From Paenibacillus mesophilus (lineage in GTDB: Bacteria > Bacillota > Bacilli > Paenibacillales > NBRC-103111), in assembly GCF_005938385.1 (NCBI RefSeq), contig NZ_VCRA01000019.1:59580-123579 (forward strand): a stretch of DNA of 64,000 nt, given 5' to 3'. The translations under genes were made by a program, and so were the position numbers. Below the pieces are notes generated by a model. It saw only the letters and a program-made list of their open reading frames with translations. It searched no databases and was not told the DNA's origin. Positions 43,613 to 52,161 of the stretch are shown in pieces. Numbering within the stretch: position 1 is the first letter of the stretch; each line of letters starts with the position of its first letter.

Positions 43613-44929
43613 TTGAAAAGCAAGAGCATTTCTTTATTGCTGGGTATGTCAATTTTAGGAACTGTAGCTCTGGCAGGCTGCGGGACGGAAGCGGCGGGTC
43701 AGAAGAGTGGAAGCGCCCCGCAGAACGCCTCGGCGAAGGCGGTGGATACGACGCCGGTTAAGCTCAAATTCGCCGTACATTTGCCGCTAACCGAAGAATT
43801 TAAGCAGCTGTATATCGAGCCGGTCGCAAAGAAGTATCCCCATATTACGTTGGAGCTTATCAGTGCAAGCTCGTTCAAGGCCTACGATGAGCTTATCGCT
43901 TCCGGCGAGGTGCCGGATCTATATATTTCGTTTAACGGCAACATGCCGGGTTTAAAAGACCGGGCCATTAACATGGATATGAAGCCGCTTTTTCAGAAAA
44001 ATCAAGTGGACTTGAATCGGTTCGAGCAAAATTACTTGGACGATATTCAATATGCAGCGACCGAAAAAGGCGAATTATACGGCTTGCCGATTGAAACAGG
44101 ATTTCATGCATTGTACTATAATAAGGACATCTTCAATAAATTCGGCGCCCCATATCCGAAGGACGGAATGACCATGGAGGATGCTTTGGAGCTTGCCAAG
44201 AAGGTGACACGGATCGATAATGGCGTTCAGTATCGCGGTTGGGACGTAGCGAGTATCGTGAGAATGGCTCAACCTCTCGGGCTTGAATATATCGACCGCA
44301 AATCGGAGAAGGCGATTACGTCGAGTGAAAGCTGGAAACGCGTGTTCGAACTGGGTAAGCAAATTTATTCGATTCCCGGCAATGAACCGGCGAAAGATTC
44401 GAAAAAGAACGGGTTGAACGGGTTCATCAACGATCGCTCGATTGCGATGCTGAATGAAACCAGCAAGTTCTCGCAGCTGAAAGAGGCGCAGGGTCTCAAC
44501 TGGGATGTCGTACAGCATCCGTTCTATAAGGATAAACCGAATATTTACGGTAATTCGACTGTATATATGGTAGGAGCTGTACCGACAACCAAACATATGA
44601 ACCAGGTGCTTCAGGTTATCGAGGTGTTAACCTCCGATGAAGTGCAGATGAACGTTTCCAAGTCCGGCCGAGTATCGCCGCTTAAGAACGATGCCGTGAA
44701 AAAAGCGTTCGGGCAGGGCGACTCTTCCTTGAAGGATAAAAACATAGCCGGAATTGTGAAAAGCACGCCGGTGAAATACCCGATATATTTATACAGGGAA
44801 ATCGCCGAACCTCTCACTACGAAAAAGTTCGACGTATTCCTGAAGGGGTCGGACGATGTGAACACGGTACTGAGAGAGCTTGACGAGGAAATCAATAAAG
44901 CGGTTGAAATTGAAAGGACCAAGAAATAA
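43613..44929 (+). CDS. Extracellular solute-binding lipoprotein (family 1), orphan
   Basis: 438 aa from a TTG start 6 nt after GGAGGT. The lipobox LAGC gives Cys23. Motifs GLPIETGFHALYYNKDIFNKF, split at the YYN turn, YPKDGMTMEDALELAKKVT and QVIEVLTSDEVQMNV match the binding proteins at 8759 and 17056. It is co-transcribed with a sugar isomerase/epimerase gene and divergent from an AraC regulator. Again no permease genes are present. Confidence 0.9.
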   Translation: MKSKSISLLLGMSILGTVALAGCGTEAAGQKSGSAPQNASAKAVDTTPVKLKFAVHLPLTEEFKQLYIEPVAKKYPHITLELISASSFKAYDELIASGEVPDLYISFNGNMPGLKDRAINMDMKPLFQKNQVDLNRFEQNYLDDIQYAATEKGELYGLPIETGFHALYYNKDIFNKFGAPYPKDGMTMEDALELAKKVTRIDNGVQYRGWDVASIVRMAQPLGLEYIDRKSEKAITSSESWKRVFELGKQIYSIPGNEPAKDSKKNGLNGFINDRSIAMLNETSKFSQLKEAQGLNWDVVQHPFYKDKPNIYGNSTVYMVGAVPTTKHMNQVLQVIEVLTSDEVQMNVSKSGRVSPLKNDAVKKAFGQGDSSLKDKNIAGIVKSTPVKYPIYLYREIAEPLTTKKFDVFLKGSDDVNTVLRELDEEINKAVEIERTKK

Positions 44930-44975
44930 TGTCGTCTTGGCCGTCAAACAAATTTGTTCGGGAGAGTGATCCAAC

Positions 44976-45857
44976 TTGAGGCTTTCAACGACAACAGCTA
45001 CTTTTAGCCGTACCTTGTCGGGAGGCTATACCTCATACAAAGAGTCCGTCAGAAGGTTAAAGGCAGCAGGATATGATGTGCTGGACATTAATTTTTGCCG
45101 AGCTTTGACGGGCCAGACCGATCTGGTAAGCGACAATTGGGAGCAAATGATGCACGAGCTCCGGGAAGAGGCCGAGACGCTGGGCATGGAGTTTACCCAG
45201 TCGCATCCCGTTTTTTTACCCGGACATCCGAATCATCAGCCGGCCGAACGGCTGGAGATTTACCGGGAGATGATGCGCCGATCCATTATCGCGAGCTCCA
45301 TTCTCGGCGTAAAATGGGCGGTCGTACATCCCCATGAGGACAGAGAGAAAACCGCACTGGACGTAGATGCATGTATCAAGGACAATGTGGAGCATTTCTC
45401 TCCGATTGTCGAGCTTGCGATCAAGCACAATGTCGGCATCGCATTTGAAAATATGATTGAGAGGGAATCGTCAAAGAGGCGGTTTGCCAGTCATGCGGCC
45501 GAGCTTGCCGCGCTGAGCGACGTGTGGGGCGAGTCTCGGATAGGGGCATGCTGGGACTTCGGTCACGCCAATTTTCTGTACAAGGATCAGCGCCCGGCGC
45601 TGCGTACGCTTGGCAAGCGGCTCAAGGCGACTCACGTCAACGATAATTACGGCAGCTCGGACGAGCATATGTTTCCGTTTCACGGCAGCGTGAATTGGCG
45701 CTCCATCATGCCGGTGCTCGTCGAGATCGGCTATGAGGGCGATTTTACTTATGAGACGCATAAGGAATTTGACGGGTTGCCGGAGCCTATTAAAGACTCT
45801 TTGGCGAAGGTCGGATACGAAATCGGTCAATACTGTCTGACATTAACGCGAGGATAG
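44976..45857 (+). CDS. Sugar phosphate isomerase/epimerase (AP-endonuclease-2 TIM barrel)
   Basis: 293 aa from a TTG start with GGGAGAG upstream. It is a xylose-isomerase-like TIM barrel: GYDVLDINFCRAL, EFTQSHPVFLPGH, the metal ligands Glu in IAFENM, ACWDFGHANF, and THVNDNYG. In this family a divalent metal helps interconvert ketose/aldose or inositol-type intermediates. It sits 46 nt behind the binding-protein gene, which implies that the imported compound is sugar-like. Confidence 0.85.
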   Translation: MRLSTTTATFSRTLSGGYTSYKESVRRLKAAGYDVLDINFCRALTGQTDLVSDNWEQMMHELREEAETLGMEFTQSHPVFLPGHPNHQPAERLEIYREMMRRSIIASSILGVKWAVVHPHEDREKTALDVDACIKDNVEHFSPIVELAIKHNVGIAFENMIERESSKRRFASHAAELAALSDVWGESRIGACWDFGHANFLYKDQRPALRTLGKRLKATHVNDNYGSSDEHMFPFHGSVNWRSIMPVLVEIGYEGDFTYETHKEFDGLPEPIKDSLAKVGYEIGQYCLTLTRG

Positions 45858-45870
45858 AAATTGTTCCACA

Positions 45871-45904
45871 AACAAAGCTTGAGAAATCAGGCTTTGTTTT
45901 TTTT
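45871..45904 (+). terminator. Rho-independent terminator
   Basis: AACAAAGC (45871-45878) and GCTTTGTT (45891-45898) followed by a T-run, directly behind the epimerase gene. It overlaps the 3' end of the convergent mocR fragment. Confidence 0.75.
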
Positions 45905-46348
45905 GCCTGCTCTGCCCAGATTTTCTTTCAAGATCTCCAATCCCCGTTTTAATTCCTCCAATGAGTTTGTAGACGATAGTGCTATTCTCAAATAGTGATT
46001 CCGAGTATTGGCCCCGCTTAAAAATCGATCCGAGTGAAAAACACGAATTCCTTTATTAAGAAAGTAACTCTCCATGTTTGCAGTATAAGCCTTGTCCATT
46101 AAGGGTAGCCATCTGTAGAAGCTGAGTGGATGACCCGGATTATGAGGCTGCGGGAAATATTGAGCAAATAAATGGTTTGCGGACTGCGCCAGCTGCATTT
46201 TTTCCGCAACAATCGCGTTTGCTTTTCCAGTCAAAATAAGCTCGGTTATGATTTCGGCATCTGGAAAAGTACAAGGGAACCGGGCTGAAAAAGATGTATT
46301 TGATTTTCGGTCTATGCGACCAATCATTCTCCAATAATTATTCAGCAA
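45887..46348 (-). pseudogene. MocR-type aminotransferase-regulator, C-terminal fragment
   Basis: The open frame gives 153 aa, but only the ~125 C-terminal residues are family-like: TELILTGKANAIVAEKMQLAQ, FYRWLPLMDKAYTANMESYF, NHYLRIALSSTNSLEELKRG. This is the end of the PLP-aminotransferase domain of GntR/MocR regulators. The GntR HTH and most of the catalytic domain, including the PLP lysine, are missing. The first ~22 residues of the frame are antisense to the azlC fragment, so the gene lost its 5' part by deletion. Confidence 0.75.
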
Positions 46349-46692
46349 ATATACCGCAAAAGGTGAATAAGGGATGGTACATGTTCTTCGTTACGTTGCT
46401 GAATCATAGCTATTGGGTGCTTGGCGCTACCATTGGCGGGCTTTTTGGATCGCTCTTGCAATTCCGTATGGAAGGGCTTGAGTTTGTTATGACGGCTTTA
46501 TTTGTTGTCATCTTTATTGAACTATGGATGAAAGAGAGAGTACATCACAGTTCGTTATTGGGTCTGGCCGTATCCTTTTTATGCCTTATCGTTTTTAACG
46601 GCGGCAGCTTTATCATTCCTTCCATGATCCTCATCTTATTCGGACTTACTTTGATGAGGAAGCGGCTGGCGAAGGTAGGTGAATGTACTTGA
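46294..46692 (+). pseudogene. azlC: azlC fragment (branched-chain amino acid exporter), 5'-truncated
   Basis: 132 residues matching the second half of AzlC: WYMFFVTLLNHSYWVLGATI, LEFVMTALFVVIFIELWMKE and the closing helices. Family-like sequence can be followed upstream in frame only to about 46260, where it meets the mocR fragment. The N-terminal ~100 residues, the start and the promoter are gone. It overlaps the intact azlD by 10 nt. Confidence 0.8.
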
Positions 46693-47021
46693 CAATGACT
46701 TTCATGGAGCGAATGATTACGATAGGAATGGTCGTTTTGGGAACGATGATAACAAGATTTCTTCCATTTCTTATTTTTCCTTCCGGTCGACCCGTTCCAA
46801 CTTATGTGCAGTATCTCGGCAAAGTATTGCCTTCAGCGGCTCTGGGATTACTGGTGATTTACAGTATCAAAGATGTCAATTTTATATCCGGCAGCCATGG
46901 AGTACCCGAAATGATTTCAATTGCCATTACTGCATGTCTTCATATTTGGAAGAGGAATATGTTCATATCCATTGTTAGCGGTACACTCGTCTATATGTTT
47001 TTGATTCAGTATATTTTTTAA
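46683..47021 (+). CDS. azlD: AzlD-family branched-chain amino acid transport protein
   Basis: 112 aa, full length, with about four membrane helices (VVLGTMITRFLPFLIFPS, PSAALGLLVIYSIKDVN, PEMISIAITACLHIWKRN, VSGTLVYMFLIQYIF). AzlD works with AzlC to export branched-chain amino acids. Its partner is truncated here, so it is probably not functional as a transporter. Confidence 0.85.
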   Translation: MYLTMTFMERMITIGMVVLGTMITRFLPFLIFPSGRPVPTYVQYLGKVLPSAALGLLVIYSIKDVNFISGSHGVPEMISIAITACLHIWKRNMFISIVSGTLVYMFLIQYIF

Positions 47022-47074
47022 TGGGGAATGACAGCTTTAGCTCGTCTTTTTCCGGCGCACGCTGGATATACTTG

Positions 47075-47300
47075 TAGTGAATGCCTCCCACAGCCTGAAG
47101 GGACGAGGGCTTCTTGTTTCTACGATCTCTGCCTTCCCTTGGAGGAAGGTCTTACAGGATCTCCACAAGCGTTCGATGCTTTCCGCATCCCGTTCGGGGG
47201 CAACCCTCCCTACGTTGCTCGGTCCATCAAGCTGGCATTTCCAAGGCCCGCTGCAAGATGATCTTGGCCGAAACGATGTCTCTATCTTGAATCAGTCCGC
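47075..47300 (-). ncRNA. Candidate omega-RNA / right end of the tnpB element
   Basis: In IS200/IS605 elements the guide RNA scaffold covers the end of tnpB and the element's right end. Here the leftward strand past the tnpB stop carries a segment (47083-47113) reading AGAAGCCCTCGTCCC then GGGAGGCATTCAC. It is of the 'aagccctc...gggaggttca' type common at tnpB right ends. The stem pairing is imperfect, so this is a guess based on position and motif. Confidence 0.35.
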
Positions 47301-48321
47301 ACGACCCGCATTCATGGATCCGGATGGACAATGTTTTCGGCACAGGCGCGCCGCACAGACAGGATTGCGATGTGCCGTGGGCAGGCACTTGAGCGAATCG
47401 CTTTCCTTGTCTTTTAGCTTTGTAAGACAGGTACGTGATAAATCGTCTCCATCCGGCATCTGAAATGCTTTTGGCCAGGCGGCGGTTGCGGACCATGTTC
47501 CTGACCTTCAACTCTTCCACCGCGATCAGATCATGGTCTCGTACAATGCGGTACGATTGTTTATGCAAAAAGTCTTTTCGCTGCCGCGCGACTTTCTGGT
47601 GGGCCTTGGCGACCTTATGTTTGGCCTTCTTCCGGTTGCGGGAAGCAGGTTGCTTGCGGGAAAGTTGCTGCTGCTTCCGTTTCAGCCTCTTCTCCGCTTT
47701 GCGTAGATACCGGGGGTTGTCCACCTTCGTTTCATCGGACAGCGCCGCGAACGTGTTCAGCCCGACATCAATGCCCACAGCGGATTCCGCCGTTTGCGTC
47801 GCTTCCGCATCAGGCACTTTCACGCTAATATTGACCATCCAACTGTCCACATACCGTTTCACATTGATTTGCGTCACGTTCGAAGGGTCAAAGGGGCGGT
47901 GAGCATTCAGTTTGACAACGCCGATTTTGGAAAGGTAGACGAATCCTGGTTTGGCAAACGTCTTTTCAACCGCGCCGGGTTGCGGGTAAGTAAAGGAAAC
48001 GTATCGGTCAGTAGACTTGTAGCGGGGGTACCCGGCTTCACCGCGGAAGAAACGCTGATACGCATCATCCAAACGCCGCAAACAGTCCTGCAGTACCTGC
48101 GAATGAACGTTCTTGTATTCGGGAAACTCCTTCTTGAAGGCAGGCAGTTCATTCTGCTGCATGGTATAGGTGATGGTTTTGCCTTCCTGTTTGTAGGCGG
48201 TCTCGCGTTGTTCCTTCGCCCTATTGTACAGCTCTCGGCAACATTCCAGTGTTCGATTCATGAGTTGTTCCTGTTCGGGAGTCGGATAAAGGCGAAACTG
48301 AAAGGTCATTTGCACATGCAT
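47227..48321 (-). mobile_element. tnpB: TnpB, IS200/IS605-family RNA-guided nuclease, without tnpA
   Basis: 364 aa. The N-terminal helical region (FQFRLYPTPEQEQLMNRTLE) is the HTH_OrfB domain. The RuvC acids are present: Asp185 in GIDVGLNTFAAL, Glu269 in VEELKVRNM, and Asp348 in DRDIVSA. A zinc knuckle lies between: Cys321, Cys323, Cys338, Cys341. It reads CxC where the family has CxxC, apparently a one-residue loss, and NAAxNIL is replaced by VSAKIIL. No tnpA transposase lies beside it, so the element cannot move by itself. Confidence 0.9.
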
Positions 48322-48333
48322 GCCCCCTTATAA

Positions 48334-48345
48334 GAACGCGCGTTC
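48334..48345. promoter_or_regulatory. LexA-type SOS box over the tnpB transcription start
   Basis: Perfect 12-bp palindrome GAACGCGCGTTC, matching the core GAACRNRYGTTY of the Bacillus SOS box; the outer C and G of the full consensus are not matched. It lies immediately downstream of the -10 box on the tnpB strand. Confidence 0.45.
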
Positions 48346-48347
48346 CC

Positions 48348-48376
48348 ATTATATCCTATTCACCACGAATTCTCCA
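48348..48376 (-). promoter_or_regulatory. Promoter of tnpB
   Basis: On the leftward strand, TGGAGA (4/6 to the -35) at 48376-48371, a 17-bp spacer and a perfect TATAAT at 48353-48348, about 30 nt upstream of the tnpB start. Confidence 0.55.
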
Positions 48377-48529
48377 CCCAATTATAGAAAATGTTACAAG
48401 GGAAAAAACACGAGGGATTCGACAAAAAACAGTTCATTTAGGCTTCGCCTATCCGAAATTCACCCCCCCTGCAGAGGAAGAGGACTTCTTTCGGATTGGT
48501 ATTAATTATCGTACTAGGAGGGCACGCTT

Positions 48530-48745
48530 ATGGCAGAACAGAATAAAGTGACGATTAAAGTGAACGACAACGGATCGCTTCGGGTGACAGGGCCGGTCGA
48601 ACTGGTGGACGCGGAAGGCAACCCGTTCGAACACAAAGAATCGTTCTCGCTGTGCCGGTGCGGCGGATCTGGCAGTAAGCCGTTCTGCGACGGCACGCAT
48701 AAGTCGATCGGCTTCGAAAGCGCGCCGAGAGCGAAGCGGGACTAA
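48530..48745 (+). CDS. CDGSH iron-sulfur domain protein
   Basis: 71 aa with GGAGG upstream. It carries the full CDGSH signature, CxC followed by PxCDGTH: Cys42, Cys44, Cys53 and His57, which hold a [2Fe-2S] cluster with three Cys and one His ligand. The single-domain bacterial form is usual at this length. It probably handles electrons or Fe-S clusters; a specific role is not known. Confidence 0.92.
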   Translation: MAEQNKVTIKVNDNGSLRVTGPVELVDAEGNPFEHKESFSLCRCGGSGSKPFCDGTHKSIGFESAPRAKRD

Positions 48746-48759
48746 TTATCGGCAATCGG

Positions 48760-48792
48760 CAACCCGGTCTCTTGATGAGGCCGGGTTGTTTT
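48760..48792 (+). terminator. Rho-independent terminator
   Basis: CAACCCGG (48760-48767) and CCGGGTTG (48781-48788) followed by TTTT. Confidence 0.75.
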
Positions 48793-48912
48793 CCGGTGCG
48801 CTGGATTGTCCAATCTCTTCCTTTTCATTCGGATTCCCTATGAAATATAATAGGGGCAGGAATCAGAAGAGACAGAGAATGGGGCAATCCATGATGACAA
48901 TGATGTTGGCCT

Positions 48913-51657
48913 ATGCGGATGGAAGTCAATAAATCTATGAATATGCCGATTTTATCTACGAAATTGTTTATCCCCCCGCCACGGACTAAAGTCGTCCTCC
49001 GACCACGCCTGATCGAGCGGCTGAACGAGGGTCTTGATCGCAAGCTGACCCTCGTCTCTGCTTCGGCCGGCTTTGGAAAGACTGCGCTGGTCAGCGAATG
49101 GGTCGCCTGTTGTGATCGACCAGTAGCATGGCTGTCATTGGACGAAGGGGACAACGATACTGCACGTTTCCTTACTCACCTTGTCGCCGCTCTGAGGACG
49201 ATAGCAGAGAACATTGGAGGAGGCGTAGTGAGCGCGCTCAAATCGCCACGGCCGCCATCGGCCGAATCGATTCTAACGATCCTGCTCAATGAAATCTCGG
49301 CCCTCCCGTTCAAATTCGTACTCGTCCTTGATGACTACCATATTGTTAGTTCCAAATGGATCGACGAAGCGCTCAGCTTCATACTCGAGCATCTCCCGCC
49401 GCAGGCGCACCTGGTGATGGCCACCCGAGAAAATCCTCAACTTCCGCTAAGCCGGTTACGCGCACGGGGCCATTTGACCGAGTTGCGTGCCGCCGACCTG
49501 CGCTTTACACCCGGCGAAGCGGCATCATTCCTTAAACAGGTGATGGGCCTCGGTCTAACGGATGACGAAATTACTGCGCTGATAACCCGCACCGAAGGCT
49601 GGATTGCGGGGCTTCAGCTGGCGGCACTCTCATTGCAGGGGAGCGAGGACATTCCTTCGTTCATTCGGGCATTCGCCGGAGACAATCGGTACATTGCGGA
49701 CTATCTGGTCGAAGAGGTTCTGCAGCGTCAGCCCGAGCATGTCCGGAGCTTCTTGCTTCGGACCTCCATTCTAGACCGTTTACAAGGCCCGCTGTGCGAT
49801 GCCGTCACCGGTCAGGAGGCGGGCAACGCGCGGTTGGAGGCTTTGGAGCGAGGAAATTTCTTTGTCGTTCCACTCGATGACAGGCGCTGTTGGTATCGCT
49901 ATCATCACCTCTTTGCCGAGGTACTCTCGGTGCATTTGAGGGCGGAAGAGGAGCCCGATCAGGTAGCTGAGCTGCATCGGCGAGCGAGCATGTGGCATGA
50001 GCGGTATGGCTCGGCGGCCGATGCGATTCGCCACGCGCTTGCCGCCGAAGATTTCGCGCGGGCGGCGGATCTGATTGAGCGGTCATTACCTGTTATGCGC
50101 CAAAATAGACAAGAGGTTGCGGTGCTGGGCTGGCTGAAGACGCTCCCAGACGAGCTGGTTCGCTGCAGGCCTGTGCTAAGCGTCGGGTATGCCTGGTCGT
50201 TACTTGCTTGCGGCGAGTTAGAGGCCGTAGAGATCCGGCTGCGAGACGCCGAACGGTGGCTGGTGCCGACAGCGGATATGCATGAGCGACCGGAAGCCTT
50301 GCCTGCCGGTATGATCGTCGTGGACGAAGAGGAATTTCGCCGTCTGCCTGGTGCGATTGCCGTGTACCGTGCCGCACATGCCCAGGTACTGGGCGATGTG
50401 CCCTCCGTTATGAAGTACGCCCGGCGGGTGCTCGAACTCGTACCCGAGGACGACTATCTCGTGCGCGGAGCGGCAACCGCACTCCTGGGACTTGCGTTCT
50501 GGACGAGCGGGGCTCTCGAGGCGGCGCACCGGATGTTTACCGAAGGCATGGCGAATGTGCAGCAGGCCGGGAACATCTTTGACGTAATCGGGGGCTCTAT
50601 CGCTCTGGCTGATATACGGATTGCGCAAGGCCGGCTCCGCCAAGCGATGCGTATTTATGAACAGGGATTGCAGCTTGCGACGTTGCAAGGAGATCCAGTA
50701 CTGCGGGGAACGGCAGACATGTACGTGGGCATGAGTGAGATATACCGCGAGTATGACGATCTGCAAGCCGCCACGCTGCACTTGCTGAGAAGCAAGGAGC
50801 AGGGCGAGCACACCGGTTTCCCGCAATACCGGTATCGCTGGTGCGTCGCCATGGCTAGAATACGGGAGGCTCAGGGAGATCCGGACGGTGCGCTCGAGCT
50901 GCTCCACGAGGCAGAGCAGCTGTATGTGAGTGATTTTTTCCCAAATGTTCGTCCTATAGCGGCATTAAAGGCACGGGTGTGGGTCGCGCAGGGGAAGTTG
51001 GGTGAAGCCCTCGACTGGGCACGGGAGCAAAGCTTGTCCGCCCGTGACGAGCTTAGTTACCTTCGCGAATTCGATCACATTACACTGGCCAGGGTGCTTC
51101 TGGCCCGGTTCAAGAGCGACCGCGCAGACCGCTCCATGCTTGAGGCGATGGGACTCCTGGAGCGCCTCCTCCAGGCAGCGGAAGCAGGCGGGAGGCTGGG
51201 AAGCGCGGTCGAAATCCTGGTCGTGCAGGCACTTGCCCACCATAGGTTGGGCGACATCCCTGCTGCGCTCGTACCGCTGGAACGTCTGCTGACCTTGACT
51301 GAACCCGAGGGCTACGTCCGCATCTTTGTGGATGAAGGCGAACCTATGGCAGCCCTGCTGGAAGCGGCCGTGAAACAGGGGATCGCCAAGGACTATGTCC
51401 GTCATCTCCTGTCAGCCTTTGGCAAGGAAGAGGGCATAAGAAAACACGCCAAACCGATTGCAAGCGAGCCGCTGAGCGAACGAGAACGGGACGTGCTCCG
51501 GATGCTCGGAACCGATTTGAGCGGCCCGGACATAGCACGCGAACTCATGGTGTCCCTGAATACCTTGCGGACCCATACGAAGAACATTTACGACAAGCTT
51601 CAGGTGAACAACCGGCGGGCTGCAGTCCGCCGGGCTAAGGATCTCGATTTGTTCTAG
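48913..51657 (+). CDS. MalT-like LuxR-family ATP-dependent regulator
   Basis: Up to 914 aa; ATGs at 48913, 48937 and 48943 are all possible. The N-terminal STAND NTPase has Walker A SASAGFGKT (residues 49-57) and DDYH as Walker B. Residues about 330-830 are TPR-like helical repeats. The C-terminal HTH (LSERERDVLRMLGTDLSGPD, then LNTLRTHTKNIYDKLQVNNR) is LuxR type. Such giants act as ligand-induced activators that bind short repeats. It is followed by a likely target operon. Confidence 0.92.
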   Translation: MRMEVNKSMNMPILSTKLFIPPPRTKVVLRPRLIERLNEGLDRKLTLVSASAGFGKTALVSEWVACCDRPVAWLSLDEGDNDTARFLTHLVAALRTIAENIGGGVVSALKSPRPPSAESILTILLNEISALPFKFVLVLDDYHIVSSKWIDEALSFILEHLPPQAHLVMATRENPQLPLSRLRARGHLTELRAADLRFTPGEAASFLKQVMGLGLTDDEITALITRTEGWIAGLQLAALSLQGSEDIPSFIRAFAGDNRYIADYLVEEVLQRQPEHVRSFLLRTSILDRLQGPLCDAVTGQEAGNARLEALERGNFFVVPLDDRRCWYRYHHLFAEVLSVHLRAEEEPDQVAELHRRASMWHERYGSAADAIRHALAAEDFARAADLIERSLPVMRQNRQEVAVLGWLKTLPDELVRCRPVLSVGYAWSLLACGELEAVEIRLRDAERWLVPTADMHERPEALPAGMIVVDEEEFRRLPGAIAVYRAAHAQVLGDVPSVMKYARRVLELVPEDDYLVRGAATALLGLAFWTSGALEAAHRMFTEGMANVQQAGNIFDVIGGSIALADIRIAQGRLRQAMRIYEQGLQLATLQGDPVLRGTADMYVGMSEIYREYDDLQAATLHLLRSKEQGEHTGFPQYRYRWCVAMARIREAQGDPDGALELLHEAEQLYVSDFFPNVRPIAALKARVWVAQGKLGEALDWAREQSLSARDELSYLREFDHITLARVLLARFKSDRADRSMLEAMGLLERLLQAAEAGGRLGSAVEILVVQALAHHRLGDIPAALVPLERLLTLTEPEGYVRIFVDEGEPMAALLEAAVKQGIAKDYVRHLLSAFGKEEGIRKHAKPIASEPLSERERDVLRMLGTDLSGPDIARELMVSLNTLRTHTKNIYDKLQVNNRRAAVRRAKDLDLF

Positions 51658-51731
51658 CGTAAGGCAATCGGCTCTCCGGGCTCTGGCATGCGGCATACCG
51701 CTTACCGGGGCTTTTTCTCTTCCGACAGACA

Positions 51732-51763
51732 AATCACCACGACAATCACCACATGTGGTGATT
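51732..51763. promoter_or_regulatory. Three AATCACCAC half-sites, candidate binding site of the MalT-like activator
   Basis: AATCACCAC at 51732-51740, repeated directly at 51744-51752 and inverted in the perfect 20-bp palindrome AATCACCACATGTGGTGATT (51744-51763). It lies between the regulator and the 100-aa gene. Multiple short repeats in this position are expected for MalT-type activators. Confidence 0.5.
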
Positions 51764-51858
51764 CCGTTTCGCCACATGAACGTGTATCTTTGATATAGAA
51801 GGGAACGATGTCACAACCGAGTGGAGCTTCACGGAAGAAACATGGAAGGAGGCGCAGA

Positions 51859-52161
51859 ATGAGTGAAATACAGGAATCAACGGAGGACCGGCACGAGCAT
51901 GAACGGTACGAAATTCGCCTCAAGGGACACCTGGATGCCCGGTGGGCCGACCGGTTTGAGGGCATGACCTTCACCCAAGTACACGACGGATCAACCATCC
52001 TCTCCGGCCTGGTTGTCGATCAAGCCGCATTACACGGCTTGCTGAGAAAAGTGCGCGATCTCGGCTTGCCTTTGGTCTCCGTCAATCTGGTTGCCCGATC
52101 CTTCTATACCAAGCAATCGGCACCTGAATCAGTCCAAGGAGCTGAAAATGAAAACAAATGA
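51859..52161 (+). CDS. Small conserved protein upstream of DUF2306 gene
   Basis: 100 aa from the ATG at 51859, behind GGAGGCG. It is charged and soluble, with pattern YEIRLKGHLDARWADRFEGM followed by TILSGLVVDQAALHGLLRKV and LGLPLVSVNLV. It resembles small proteins linked to MalT-like regulators in other phyla, whose role is unknown. Its stop overlaps the next start (ATGA), so the two are translationally coupled. Confidence 0.7.
   Translation: MSEIQESTEDRHEHERYEIRLKGHLDARWADRFEGMTFTQVHDGSTILSGLVVDQAALHGLLRKVRDLGLPLVSVNLVARSFYTKQSAPESVQGAENENK

Noticed and set aside
51660..51717. A terminator after the MalT-like regulator
   Set aside because: A T-run follows CCGGGG, but the matching arm contains a bulge and several mismatches; the evidence is too weak to list as a feature.
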